Positions 47,181-60,101 of a DNA stretch of 64,000 nt are shown here, one piece after another (the first letter of the stretch is position 1; every line of letters starts with the position of its first letter). The position numbers and the translations under genes are program-made. This stretch comes from Rana temporaria (Eukaryota > Chordata > Amphibia > Anura > Ranidae). The notes below the pieces were generated by a model. The model was not told the DNA's origin. It worked only from the letters and a program-made list of their open reading frames with translations, and ran no database searches. The DNA lies in contig NC_053499.1 of assembly GCF_905171775.1 (NCBI RefSeq), positions 145,745,251 through 145,809,250 on the forward strand. Reading direction: 5' to 3'.

Positions 47181-48822
47181 AGTACATGCCACCACATTTT
47201 CTCCAGAACACCCCAAAAAGAGTGATGGACTTTCCTGGCGGCTGTACCAGCTTGCAGCCCTAAGGTACACCTGTACAGATACAAATTAACAAGAATGGAA
47301 CCAGAGCATTGTACAAACATGACAGGCAGATTCACAATTAGGGAGATGGCCATAGTCAGGACAGCCAGTGAATAAACAGCACCAAAATACAAGCTGAATC
47401 CGTACCCAGAGAAATACCCAAATATTCAGATATGCCCATCTGTCAATATGCCATTTTTGCATTGACTGTCAATGATGGTCATTGCCGGAGTAATCTGATC
47501 ACTCAGAAGGCGAACCACGATGTGTTAGTTTATCTATATCTAGGTATGAACAGATACAAAAAACGCATTTTGTGACACTTTCCGTCCTCTAAGACTAAAG
47601 CCTTCACTCATTTACATATACACTGTCATATTTTACACTGATGTTGTTCACAAAATACTTTGCATGTGGCTTTTGTAGGTTGGCCGTACTAGTACAAAGC
47701 TCTAACCAAGAATGATCGTCGTTGAGAAAATGGCATATGCAAAACTGCCAGGAGGCGCCTTGAATTTCTCCCTGACTCGACAGATTAGATATCTCTGAGA
47801 TCCTCAAAATCACTGAAATATCAAGCCTTTCAGCTAGAATTGCACTGCTTCATGTCTGTTCAGTATTAGGGAAACACAGTTTATGTCGTCTGTGTCTGCT
47901 CACTTAACTTTTTTTCCAGTAGAAAATGAGCAACAGTTAACTTGGAAATCATCATTAGGCCAATCAGTCCCTCAGCTTCAAAGAGCTTTTTGGCTGTCCC
48001 ATATACGAGAAAAGCTGTATTATTATTATTATGTAGCTGCAGCTCTAGTTCCCAGAAAGCAGAATTCCGTCATGTCCCACGGAAAAGAAGAAAAACATCC
48101 ACTGGCTGCTTTGCCATGCCACGGAATCTGGGTCCAGAGACAATACCGGAGGGGTGGAGGGGAAATACCGTGATATCATTTTCCAAGAAATAGCTGGCCA
48201 GGGTCTAATCCACTCTCAGACCACCCATGTCAATAAGCTGAGATTCCAGTTTGAGTGGAACTTGCCTAGATCAGCAGTTTGTATGTGGGGTTCACCAAAC
48301 CTCCTGTAGATCTTTCTACTGACATTGTTTCCCAGAAAGTCATTGAGTAGGTCAATGAATGACCTTAAATATCAACATTCATGAAAGAATAACCGTTTAA
48401 GTTGCTTATAGTAACCTATCAACTTCTGCTACATGAGAGGGTTAGAGATTTGAGATAAACCATTAACCACCGACAGTGGTTACAATGGTCCGCTTGTATT
48501 CATTATGTAAAACCTGTATTCCAAAAAGAAACTGCTGCTGTAACTTAGTCAAGTCCATCTAAATCTGCTAGTCGAACATTGTCCTCCCCCCCCCAGACTG
48601 ACAATGCTGCCATCCAAAGATGTCTCTGTTGCCCCCCTGTTTCTTGCAGGATCACCAGGTTAAAAAAAAGCCTAAAAAAAGAAAACAAATGCAGCCACTA
48701 TATCTAAAGATTTGTAAGCTGCAGCATATTACATTTTTGTTTTTGGATTTATTACTGCTTTAATAATATTTTGAAGTGAAAGAGGCTGGCTGGATTTCTG
48801 TTGTCCTTGATCGCCCCTAGTG
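47181..48822. other. No gene or element recognised
   Basis: Short (TTA)n near 48017 and a C-run near 48586; otherwise nothing identifiable. Confidence 0.4.
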
Positions 48823-49391
48823 TTAACCCCTTCCCTGCCAGTGACATTTACATAGTAATCAGTGCATATTTATAGCACTGATCGGTCTGTAAATGTGAAT
48901 GGTCCCAAAAATGTGTCAAACGTGTCCGCCGCAATACCGCATTAATAAAAACGCCATTACTAGTAAGAAAATAATAATAAAAACGCCATTTAAATGCCAT
49001 AAATCTTTCCTATAGTTTGTAGACACTATAACTTTTGTACAAACCAATCAATATACGCTTATTGCAATTTTTTTTTTTACAAAAATATGTAGCAAAATAC
49101 ATATATATTTTTTTAAAATTGGGATATTTACTATAGCAAAAAGTAAAAAAATATATTGTGTTTTTTTCAAAATTGTCGCTCTTTTTTTGTTTATAGTGCA
49201 AAAAATAAAAACCGCAGAGGTGATCAAATACCACCAAAAGAAAGCTCTATTTGTGAGGAAAAAAGTACATAAATTCTGTTTGGGTACAGCGTCGCACGAC
49301 CGTGGAATTGTCAGTTAAAGCCACGCAGTGCCGCAAAAAATGGCCCAGTCATCATTGGACAACAAAATCTTCCTGGGGCTGAAGTGGTTAA
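48823..49391. mobile_element. TTAA-flanked dispersed repeat (relative of 3469-4091)
   Basis: Bounded by TTAACCCCTTCCCTGCCAG and CTGAAGTGGTTAA, and shares long blocks with 3469-4091. No coding content. Confidence 0.75.
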
Positions 49392-49412
49392 ATGGGCTGA
49401 AATTGCACCGCA

Positions 49413-49440
49413 CCAAAAGTAGTGCATGCACTACTTTTGG
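49413..49440. repeat. 28-bp perfect palindrome
   Basis: Arms CCAAAAGTAGTGCA and TGCACTACTTTTGG meet with no spacer. Confidence 0.9.
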
Positions 49441-49672
49441 AAAAGCACTGCAAACACATTGCATGATATTTTTGTACCATGCAATCCGGGGATGGGCAAA
49501 CGCACTGTATTTGCAACTTGTGTTTGTTAAATTTGCACTGACATCCGCTGCAGCGCACTAATCTCAACACACATGTTCCTGTAGAAATGTTTGTGCATAT
49601 AAGTGGATTCTGAAGCCACCACTGGCTGGAACCATGTCAAGTTAGAGCAAAAGAATGTCACCAGCACACCAA

Positions 49673-49882
49673 GGATCTCCAACGTAGGTCCAAAGCTTTA
49701 ATCCACAATCACGTCGTTACCTCAGATTGCAATGTTTCGGAGCCACACAGGACCCCTTCATCAGGCATGTGAGGGGTCACGTGCCTGATGAAGGGGTCCT
49801 GTGTGGCTCTGAAACTTTGCAATCTGAGGTAATGATGTGATCGCTGATTAATGCTTTGGACCTACGTTGGAGATCTTTAGTG
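49673..49882. repeat. Fold-back element (about 95-bp arms)
   Basis: Outer arms ATCTCCAACGTAGGTCCAAAG and CTTTGGACCTACGTTGGAGAT; inner arms AGGACCCCTTCATCAGGCA and TGCCTGATGAAGGGGTCCT around a short centre. Some mismatches. Confidence 0.85.
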
Positions 49883-51650
49883 TGCTGTTGACATTCTTTT
49901 GCTGTGACATCTGCTGCAGTTTGCAAGGGCGCTGTGATTGGAATGCTGTGTGGGAAACCAGCACTCAATACAGGTTGTTCACAGGGTATTCTAGTGTGAA
50001 ATGGCCCTAAGGGTCTGTGTTGATGGACTCTGGGCTTGTGTTGATGGGCAAACGCAGCTTGTTTTGGCTTGCATTTTAAATCAGCTGGAGATGCTTATGT
50101 CATCATTCACAGTTGATTGACAGATGCATTGGCCTGTAGTTGACCTGCTTCTGACCTGCATTTCACTTCCTTCTAAGCTACATCAACTTTCTTCAAGCTG
50201 CTTTTGTCTTTTCTTTTGACTTGTATATAAAGATAAACGGTTCAGATGTCAACAATGATAGCTGACCTCCAATTGCTGTAATGGGCAATCCAGCACTTCT
50301 CTATCATACATTTATATACATAGGGTCAACTAATGGGAAGGCTGGCCTGAGTTTGTAGGAGGAGTCAGGGGTATTTAAACCCGCCCTCCTCCTCCTTACT
50401 CCCACGGCCGGACCTTTTGTTGCTCCCCACCCTCCCGACCCCTTTTATTTATTTTTTGTTTTTCTTTTATCATTTCATGTTTGGGTATGCCCCCTTTTAG
50501 GCGTACTGACCACGTGACCTTTGGCACACTCCAGGTCCTGCTCAGGTTATCTTTCCACGTTCGTTACTCACGTCTCACGCAGAGACTCAAGTACAAATGA
50601 TTATAATTCTGTTTGTGTTTATTGCCATCAAACAAGATTTTTTTTTAACCACCAATGATAACACACATAAAAGTTTTCCTGTCCCAGTGAAAAATGAAGT
50701 AAGCGCTGTCCTCCTACCTGATGATGAAAAGTCTGCGTCTGCAGGAGGCGTTTGCTGTCCAAAGATGAGGTCTACAAGAATCAGAAAAAAAAAAAAAAAA
50801 GTGAGGGTGAGAAGTGATGATACCAAAGCAGAGCTTCTCGCCTCTAGTGAGGCTTATCACAGCTAAAAATAGAAGTGGAGATTAGAGACAAGGAGCTGGG
50901 ACTCCAGATCAGTCTGCTCTCCTGGCACTTGAACATGAAATAAACTGCTCGTAAAATGATGCATAGAGATCAGTCTTCAAAGGCAGCTTCCCCCAAGGAT
51001 AGAGAAGTAAATATATGTGAACTTTCAGCCTTGCTGTCTAATCCAGCACATGTGAGGGGAGACTGACCTAAATTATGAGACTGCAAGCTTTATGTTGTTC
51101 AGTAATATAGGGATCAGTGCCAATCTGGCCAAGGATGGTAATCTACACACTCAGCCAGTTGTGACTAGAGGAGCATGCTGGGACTTGTAGTTCACAAGGA
51201 CCAAAGGGCCATGGATACAGGGAACTAAGTGCCAAACAAATTGGATTAAGGAATTTGCATCTGATGTGGACTCATTATGCAAGGGACAAATGGTTGCACA
51301 GTAATCTTATGCAGCATGAATAAGGCCTGATTTTTTTCCCCCCATTGTGCCAATTTAATCTGATCTGCTGAAAACTAAACCAGGGCCCACACAAGGTGTA
51401 ATCGTTGTCTGTAATACTTCTACCCATGCAAGTATGCATTGGGTGTTTATAAATCATAGTAAAATAATAGATCATGGGCCCTGTGCAGGTCATTCACTCC
51501 TTCCCAGCCACTGGGACCCATCTATTCTGAGGGTTAAACAGAAGGAAAATGGATGCCAAGGGCCTTGAGGTGATTTAGTTTGCATTTGTAGCGCTGTATA
51601 AGTAATTCACTCACTCACTGAGACACTTACAGATAAAAAGGTCCACTGTA
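49883..51650. other. No gene recognised; hAT fragment and homopolymers
   Basis: 51165-51200 (GGAGCATGCTGGGACTTGTAG) is an old hAT MITE fragment. T-run near 50638 and A-run near 50787. Confidence 0.4.
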
Positions 51651-52300
51651 TGACCAAAGGTTTGTGGACATGTGACCAATAGGCCTATGACCAGAAATAT
51701 GTGGACCTCCATCCAAATGTTTGAGTTCAGATGTTTGCAGTAAAGACTACTGTTAATACTACATTATACAAAGACATTGTAGACCATTATGCTCTTCTTT
51801 CCTTGAGGTAACAGTTTGGGGAAGACCTTTTTTGTTCCAGCACAGCTGTGCCGCTGTGTACAAAGCCAGCTACATAAAGACATGGTTTGACCAGTTTGGT
51901 GTGGAGGAACTTGAGTGTTCTGCACCGATCCCTAACCTCAATGTTACTGAATACCTTAGGGGTTAATTGAAAATACCGATGGCGAGCCAAGTCCTCTTAT
52001 ACAACATCAATACCTGACCTCATAAATGCTGTTTTGGCTGAATGAGTGCCAGTTGATACAGGCACACATTTAAAATATTTTTTGAAGAGCCCTCCCTGAA
52101 GATTGGAGGTTGTAACATACCTCCAAACTTTCAAACCAGGATGTTCCTGGTGAATCTGGGATGGTTGGGAGGTATGCTGTGTCAGCCACAATAGGGGGCA
52201 ATTTCATATTAATTACTATCGTTTTGTAATAGGAGGTCCAATAAGCTTGGATACAGGTGTATTGGTCAGTTGCCCACCATCATCTGGTTATATAGTGTAT
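51651..52300 (+). pseudogene. Decayed Tc1-like element with transposase C-terminus
   Basis: Starts CACTGTATGACCAAAGGTTTGTGGACA and ends GGTTATATAGTGTA, typical Tc1-like terminal wording. 51800-52105 reads, across several frameshifts, as the end of a transposase (GKTFF, LCRCVQSQLHKDMV, LNVTEYL). Stops in all frames. A short secondary insertion with CATACCTCC...GGAGGTATG ends lies at about 52117-52176. Confidence 0.7.
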
Positions 52301-52870
52301 CAGCATCTACAAAGGGGTCACAGGAATAATTTGTGCTCCTCAAACTAGCCATATTTGCATTTTAAAGGCTGATAAACACTAATTCTGAGTTGACAGGTTA
52401 GACTTAGAATGTCTCCCCAATTATACTATTTTATAAATGATGTAGATAATATTTGTGCACTCTACAGTTGGTGGGAAGCTCAGCACTTCTAATGCTAAAG
52501 AATTCAATGTAATTCATATTATATTTGTACATATCTACAGAACAGAGATCACACTGCTGGCCAGTAACCAACGGCGATCAGCAGGAAGCGGCTTCCAGAC
52601 AAGCAGTCCAGCTAATAATAATGACTACTTAGCAATGAACATACATTTTATGGGCACAGCCTGTTCTTGAACTATTTCATGTTAGAGCCAAGAGGTGATA
52701 AAGTTACCATTCCCTTTTGTTATTAGAAGTCTCCTGTGAATGTGAGTCTTTAATGGTGTTGGATAGATGTAGGGGTTACTGTTAGTGCATGTTGCGCTCT
52801 GTAAATGTTTTGTGTAAGCTTTCAGCATATAAGCACTAGTTCCATATTTTTCGGCAGTCTTCGATTTTAT
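52301..52870. other. No gene or element recognised
   Basis: AT-rich spacer. Confidence 0.4.
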
Positions 52871-52874
52871 ATTT

Positions 52875-52990
<116 letters not shown>

Positions 52991-53214
52991 TAAGTTGCTT
53001 TGCTGTCTTCAGGTTTTTTATAGCTCTCCCACGCAAATGGGATGGGTAAGGGTTAGAACCTCTGTTTCCTTTGTGAAGGTTTAGCTTTACTTTAAGTTCA
53101 AACTTAAAGTAAGTCAAAGTTACTTCTATAGACTGGGCAAGTATGAAAGTGGAACTAAAGTCTGAAACCGCTGAGGTCCCTTGACCGCTTCTTCCTGGCA
53201 TTTTCCAAGTGTCA

Positions 53215-53705
53215 GGCCCCGTACACACCATAGAATCTATCCGCAGATAAATCCCATCAAATGGGTTTCAGCGGATAGATTCTATGGTGTGTACACTCCT
53301 GCGGATATTTATCCTCGGATAAATCTCCCCTGGGATGGATTTTCAGCAGATGAATATTTGCTGACATGCTCAACAAATCCATCTGCTGAAGTCCATCCCA
53401 AAGGATGGATCCGCTCGTCTGTACAGACTCACCAGATCCATCCGTCCAAAGGGATTCCCCACACGCGTCGTAATGATTTGACGCATGCGTGGAATTCCTT
53501 ATATGACAGCGTCGCGCCCGTCGCCGCGTCATAATCGCGGCGACGGCGCGACACGTCATCGCCAGAGGATTTTGGCGCGGATTTCAATGCGATGGTGTGT
53601 ACACGCCATCGCATAGAAATCTTCTGAAATCCTCGAGAGGATTTATCCGCGGATACGGTCCGCTGGACCGTATCCGCGGATAAATCCTCTCGTGTGTATG
53701 GGGCC
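53215..53705. mobile_element. Palindromic MITE with GGCCCCGTACACAC ends
   Basis: The left end GGCCCCGTACACACCAT and right end GTGTGTATGGGGCC are inverted repeats. The interior repeats GGATAGATTC, ATCCGCGGATA and CGGATAAATC in both orientations. Confidence 0.85.
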
Positions 53706-53960
53706 TGAGTCTTTGCCATCTTAATTGTCTAGTGCAAGCTGATGTCACTCCCACACATGCCCAGTAGTCATTTATCCTGGCACACTTGCACTGTGCCAGA
53801 AATGTAAACAGAGCTGCACATGCTCTTGTTCCTTTTTGCTTTGGACTGTAAATAGGCAGGTATGTGTATTTTATTGCAGAAGAGTCATTGTATGTCTTTT
53901 CTGCAATAAAGAGTCTGCCTGTTTGCATTTTTTTTTTTTAGCTTTTAGTTCGACTTTAGG

Positions 53961-54812
53961 TGAGACCCCTTTCACACTCTGCCTGTCCGTGCGTTAGCGG
54001 TAAAGCGCCGCTCGTTTTAGCAGAGCTTTACCACTGTTTAATCAGCGCTTTTCGAACGCTCAGGGGGGGGGTCAAACTTTTAACCCTGACTTATGGCCGA
54101 AGAAGGGGTTAAAACTGCCCATGTTGCACTCCTGCCTATTCATTGCAATGGTTAGGGGTCACAGCACTCTCAAACCTCCCCAATGATGCTGCTTGCAGTA
54201 CTTTTTCTAACGTCCCGCAAGCGCACTGCCCGGGTGTAAAAAAGCTCTCAGGCTTTCACATTCGGGCGGCAGTTTTCAGGCGCTTTAAAGCGGAGGTTCA
54301 CAACAAAAGTGAACTTCCACTTTTTGGATCCCCCACATTTGGCACCTTTAAGGGGGAGGGGGGTGCAGATTCCTGTCTGAGACAGGTATTTGCACCACTT
54401 CCGGGTTCTGACTCCCGCGGGAGTCCAGTCTCGTCACGTCACCCCCCCCCCCCCCCCGCTGTCTTCTGGGAAACACTGTTCCCAGGAGAGAGCGGGGACC
54501 AGTGACTGCGCGCCGCGATCCTCTCGCATGCGCAGTAGGAAATCGGGCAGTGAAGCCACAAGGCTTCACTTCCTGATTCCCTCACCGAGGATGGCGGCTG
54601 AAGCAGCTGAGGACCGAGCGATTGCTCAGCCTCGTCTGCTGACATCGCGTGCGCGCTGGACAGGTAAGTGTCCATTTTTTAAAAGTCAGTAGCTGCAGTA
54701 TTTGTAGCTGCTGGCTTTTAAAAAAAAATAAAAAAATGGGTGGACCTCCACTTTAAGGTACTATTCTAGCGCTAAAATGCCTGAAAACTGCCTCAGTGTA
54801 AAAGGGCTCTGA
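53961..54812. mobile_element. MITE interrupted by a second MITE
   Basis: The left end GAGACCCCTTTCACACTC pairs with the right end GTGTAAAAGGGCTCTGA. The element at 54285-54756 lies inside it, so this one is older. Confidence 0.7.
54285..54756. mobile_element. Nested TTAA-flanked MITE (relative of 8913-9326)
   Basis: TTAAAGCGGAGGTTCAC to GTGGACCTCCACTTTAA, bounded by TTAA. The GC-rich interior shares CCCTCACCGAGGATGGCGGC with 8913-9326; a C-run of about 15 lies at 54441. Confidence 0.75.
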
Positions 54813-56843
54813 AGCTTCCACAACATACACTCCATGCAGAACCCCCTTATTTCTGTATGTGATCCTGTTGATGAGATTTCCCTCACTTCCTGTGCTGTCT
54901 GACATTAGTCACATAGACAGGAGAAGAGGTGAAGAATGCTATTAAGTAGGGATCAGGGGCGTATTATGAAATGAGTAGGCCTGTGTGCAAAAAAAAAAAA
55001 AAAAAATGGGCCCCAGGTATTGATAAAAAAATGCGCCGTGCACTGCACGCCATGGCAAAATGTGGGCATAGCTTAAATTGTGTGAAATATTGGGCATGAC
55101 TGAAAGGGGTGTGGTTTAATAGAGTCTGAGATGGCTTACATAGGGCATGGGGCAGTGGATGTTGTCAGTAGGGCAGTGGACAGTGTCAGTAAAGCATTGG
55201 ATGGTGTAATTCAATTTTTTTCCCTCACAATGCTTCTTGGGGGGGGGGGGGGGGAGTGGGACTGTGAACAGTGTCGGTAGGATGGGGGGATGCTGTCAGT
55301 TTTTAATTTTATATAATTTTTTTTACCCAATTTTATTTTTTATCACATTTTAACAATTTCATTTTGTAATATTTATTGCAATTTTTTTTTTCAACTCTGT
55401 TGGTGGGTTTTGGTGAGATATCAGGGGTCTAAACAGACCTCGGACATCTACCCTTTGAGACAGATAAAGAGACTGAGGACACAGATTCCCCAATCCCTTT
55501 CTCAGCATCTTCAGCCCTGAAAATTAATGAACAGGAGACATTATTACAGGTTAGTATTTTTTCCCAGAAAAAAATGCATTTGAAAGACCGCTGCGCAAAT
55601 ACAGTGCGACATAAAATATTGCAACAACCACCGCTTTATTCTTTAGGGTCTCTACTAAAAAAAAATATATATGTATATTACACTTTATTACCCATCCAAG
55701 TTCAAATCCCCTCAATAAAAACTAAAAAAACAAAGCACAGAATTGTTCATTGTCTGATGAGTGACTGAGGAGTGAATGACGGGCTGGGCAGGGTGACAGG
55801 TGGACCACAACTTTCAGCAGCCCCTACGGGGATACCGCTACATAACCAAAATCTTACAGTAAAATAAATGGAAAGTTTAGGGAAAGGATTATGAAGAATG
55901 GCATTACAATTGCGGTGTTCCTTTTGTAGCTGCCTCTGTGACTCCCAAATCCTTTCCTCTTATGTTTTTCTCATTCATCTTTAGACAATGATATAATGAA
56001 ATGGCTTGCGGCCGGGAGGATTTCGGCTTGCAGGAATATTTGCCTCTGCAGGTCAATTTCTCTAAATAGGTTACTTTTCATTGTTGCTTCTACAGTTTAA
56101 ATCCCCATCTCTGATGAATGAAATTTTCTTCTCTGGTCTGGATCTATTCCATGATTAAACATCACTGGTAGCAAGACATAATCCTGCCAATGTTTAATAA
56201 ATACAACTACAGTTATACTGACTAATGACATCAAAGTGTAACATGCATAGTGGTCTTAAGACAGACTGCTTAATGACCACAAATGAGACAGTCAGGCAGC
56301 CTAGAGGGTAAGAGTAAGCTCTTTCTGTCATAAGGCAAAACCTCTGTGATGAGCCTCTGGTGTAAGCAGCCATGCACTGACTGAAGGGCCAGATAAGGCA
56401 CTGGTAGGAATAGACCCCACCTCTACAAAGAAAAAAGTACAGATTACAAAACCATCATGCTGAGTTCAATTAAATAATATACTTCATTCTTCCATTTTTG
56501 TAAAGGGATTATTTTTGTTTTTCAGCAAAGGTTAGGTGGACCTGTCAGTAACTTGTCAAGCCTGCATTAATAAATCCCTGACACATCACAAAATATGACA
56601 GCAGTAGCATTTTTCAGAAAAGCTCCACCTTTTAGAATTTAAAGGCCTTCCTTGGTCTTCAGTCAGTGACTTTGCTTAGGTTAAGATGATGTCATCAGTC
56701 TGCTGCAGGTAGGAGGAAGCATTTTCTCATTCTCCTCTTCTACAGTGACCAGGCTGCAACATGGAAACTCTATAGCATGTCACAATGTGACTGTGTCAGA
56801 CATATGTGAACACAGACAAGGACTGCACAGATTTCGGGATATA
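54813..56843. other. No gene recognised; possible conserved element at 55980-56230
   Basis: G-run at about 55239-55254. 55583-55605 repeats a block from the 39020-40015 family. 55980-56230 is low-repeat with no reading frame and could be conserved. Confidence 0.3.
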
Positions 56844-57266
56844 CAGTTATGGTCAAAAATATGGGCACCCCTGTATTTATATCAGATAATGCACCACTTC
56901 ACCCAGACAATTGTTGCAATTACAAATGTCTAGGCATTCTCATGTTTATTTCTTTTGTTTGTATTGATACGACACAAAAAAGTGGAGAAAGTCCAAATCT
57001 GACACATTCCATGCAAAACTCCAGAAATGGACTGGACAAAATTATTGGTACCTTCAATTTAATATTTGTAGCACACCCCTTGGAAAAAATAACTGAAATC
57101 AATCGCTTTTTGTAACTATCAATAAGTTTCTAACACCTCTCTACTGGAATTTTGGACCACTCTTCTTTCGCCAAACTGCTCCAGGTCTCTCAGATTAAAA
57201 GGCTTCCTTTTCCAAACTTCTGTTTGAGATCTCTCCACAGGTGCTCTATGGAATTTAGATCTGGCC
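56844..57266 (-). pseudogene. Tc1-like element, 3' part
   Basis: The plus strand starts with a Tc1-like terminal stretch ACAGTTATGGTCAAAAATATG. On the minus strand the far end reads PDLNSIEHLWRDLKQK, the region holding the catalytic E. The rest of the transposase is absent. Confidence 0.75.
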
Positions 57267-57785
57267 AGTAAAATAATTGTGGGTGCTTTGTGTTTTCCTG
57301 CAATACACTGCCATCACAGACATGTGCGGGTGCCGCTAATTCCTAATGGCACCCCACAGCAAACACAGATGCATGCGCAACCACCAGCAAGCAAAGTACC
57401 TCAGTAATTCCCCAGAACACCTCTACCTCCCAGGCTCTACAGTATGCAGGTACTCTACACTGAAATACCAATGCTGCAAGCCTGTGTGGGGTTGGGGCAC
57501 GGGCTATACAGTGTGCCGGGAGAGGGAGGTCCCGTGCTACACAGTAAGCTGCCTGTCACGTACGGCAAAGTGTGTGGCGGTGCTGATTCCTCATTACACA
57601 GTACGCAGTTGAGGTGGGATGCCTCGCAAAAAGACGGGGCGGTTTGCAAGTATGTAATCCCCAGCAAGTGGCTGGGGATTCAGACTTTATCCCCCCCATC
57701 ATGCTGGCATCCCAAGGCGGCGGCCTTATGCTGGTGCCGACCCTGGTCTTAGTTTGTGTGTCCTATTGTCTGATCGTCAAACATT
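57267..57785. other. No gene or element recognised
   Basis: GC-richer than its surroundings but no identifiable frame. Confidence 0.35.
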
Positions 57786-58321
57786 TACCGTATTTTCCGG
57801 CGTATAAGACAACCTTTCACATCTAAATTTCACATCCAAAAACCGGGGGTCGTCTTATACACCGGGTGAAGCAGCCGCCAGATGGATGTCAGCGCCGCCG
57901 GGATGCTCGGTAATACTGTATGCATACAGTTACACCGCTCAGCCAATCCCGACGAACAATGCAGCCTGTGATGAATACAGAGCCTGCTAAGCCTGCTCGG
58001 ATTGGAGACAACCTCTGCCAATTCGAGCAGGCTACATTACAGTAAGTCAGAGCAGCGCGGGCTGATGATGTCACAGTCTCTGCCAATCCGAGCAGGCTTT
58101 GTATTTAATAGAATACATCGATCGCCGTGATTGGCTCAGCGCGGTATGGCTCCAGCTTCGATTGAGAAGAAGGAAATCTAGGCAATATGAAGCCTCAGAA
58201 GGTGGATCGTCCTGCCTCAGAAGGGGGGTTGTCCTAAGCAAAAACAGTAGCATTAGGGGGTCGTCTTATACGTCCGGTCGTCTTATACGTCCGGTCGTCT
58301 TATACATCAGAAAATACGGTA
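57786..58321. mobile_element. MITE with TACCGTATTTTC ends
   Basis: The left end TACCGTATTTTCCGGCGTAT and right end CAGAAAATACGGTA are inverted repeats. Near the right end GGTCGTCTTATACGTCC is repeated three times in direct order. CGTCTTATACACC recurs near the left end. Confidence 0.8.
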
Positions 58322-59828
58322 CATCAAATATTAGGCTGTTTATGGCTCTGGGGTCTGCCCAAAACTGTCTGGCTAGTGATTTTTAACAGCAAACTTTTTG
58401 TTTTTCCCCAGTATATAAATTATATTTTGAAAAGCACTTTTGAGGCGTTTGAAGCCGAATGCAAGGATGTTTCAAATGTTATGAAAAAAAAACTGTCATC
58501 AAAGTAGATATTTCAGTGAATTTTATCAGCAGATGCTACCAGGGAGATACATAATATCATCAGACTTCAACATCAGAACACAAGTTATATGTCAATATTT
58601 TAAAATTATTTACTGATCTTGGTGTGAGAGTCCCTGTGTCTGCCCAAAACCGGCTTTCTGAGAAATGGTTGTTTTGTTATCTAAAGATCCCACGGAAATT
58701 GCCAAAACTCGGCTGAGCCTCTACACAACTGCATGCATAAACACTGCGTCATTTCAGAAAATATTGTGACAACAATAGAAATGTACCATTTGTGGTTACA
58801 TAGTTAGGTTTAAAAAGAATACATAGTCCATCTAGTTCAACCAATAGAAAAAATAATAAATAGAACATAGAGAACCTCTATATACAGAACCCTACATCCA
58901 CAGTTGTTCAAGAGGAAGGAAAAGAAAACTCTAAAGAATATAAACAAATTCATTCCTGATCCCCTAAAGCCAATTGGATATTGCATGAATCAACATTCTC
59001 TGATGTTATTATCTTTAAAATGTTAATATCCAGTAATATTTTTTGCATCTAAGAATGCCATCCAACTCTTTTTTCAAACAATCTACTGAGCTGTATTCCA
59101 CATTTTTAAAGCTTTTACTGTGAAGAAGCCTTCCCGTGTGTGGAGGTTATACCTCTCTTCCTCCTAGATGTAAAGTGAATAACTCTACACCAAATTCACT
59201 ATATGGATCTCATGTGTATTTTTACATGGCAAACTTTTCCCCCCTTAATCTCCTCTTCTCAAGAAAGAATAAATTCAGTTCCTATAATCTTTCCTCATAC
59301 CTGAGCTACTCCATGCCTCTTATCAGTTTGGTTGCTTTTCTCTTCACTTTCTACTGTTTGCCGATATCCCATAACTGAACCACATACTCCATATGAGTAT
59401 TTACTAATTATTTGTACAGGTGATGTCTCTTTCTCAGGAGTCTTTACCTCTTTTATAGAAGAATGGATTTTGTTAGCATAAGAAATTGAAGCTTGGCATT
59501 GCATGCTTTATTAAGTCTAAGATCTACCAGAACACCCAGATTCTTCTCTACCATGTTCTCCCCCAGTTGTTCTCCTCCTAGAATCTATGACGCCTGCATG
59601 CTTGTACGCCCAAGTGCAGAATTTTACATTTATTATCATTAAACCTAATTTTCCACATAGTTGCCCAAGTAAATAGTGAATTGAGGTTGGCTTGTAAATT
59701 GGAGACATAATGTAAAGATGTTATTCCACTGCATATCTTGGTGTAATCTGCAAACACATATATTGTACTTTTAATCCTAAAATCTATATATTTTATAAAT
59801 AGGTTAGAAAGTAAGGGTCCCAAACATT

Positions 59829-60101
59829 GAGGCTGGGTTCACACTTAATTCGGATGCGGCTCACAGCAGGGGTCCAGTGCGTCCCTGTTCTCCGTTTCAG
59901 AGACAAATCAGGCCTGAATATTTGCCTGAATTGGGACCTTAAACAGAGCCAAAGACACACAGGGACCCCTGTGCAATCTGCTCTGCAGCCACCACAGAGA
60001 TGTGTGAACCAGCTCTATTGAGAGCCGGTCACAGTCTCCTGTCATGCAAATGGGATGTGGGGAAACCTGCCTTCAGTTTGCATAAGTGTGAACCCAGGCT
60101 C
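59829..60101. mobile_element. MITE inserted in the LINE RT region
   Basis: The left end GAGGCTGGGTTCACACTTA and right end TAAGTGTGAACCCAGGCTC are inverted repeats. It separates the LINE GPLL motif (59823) from the region encoding the preceding GVPQG-type motif. Confidence 0.8.
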
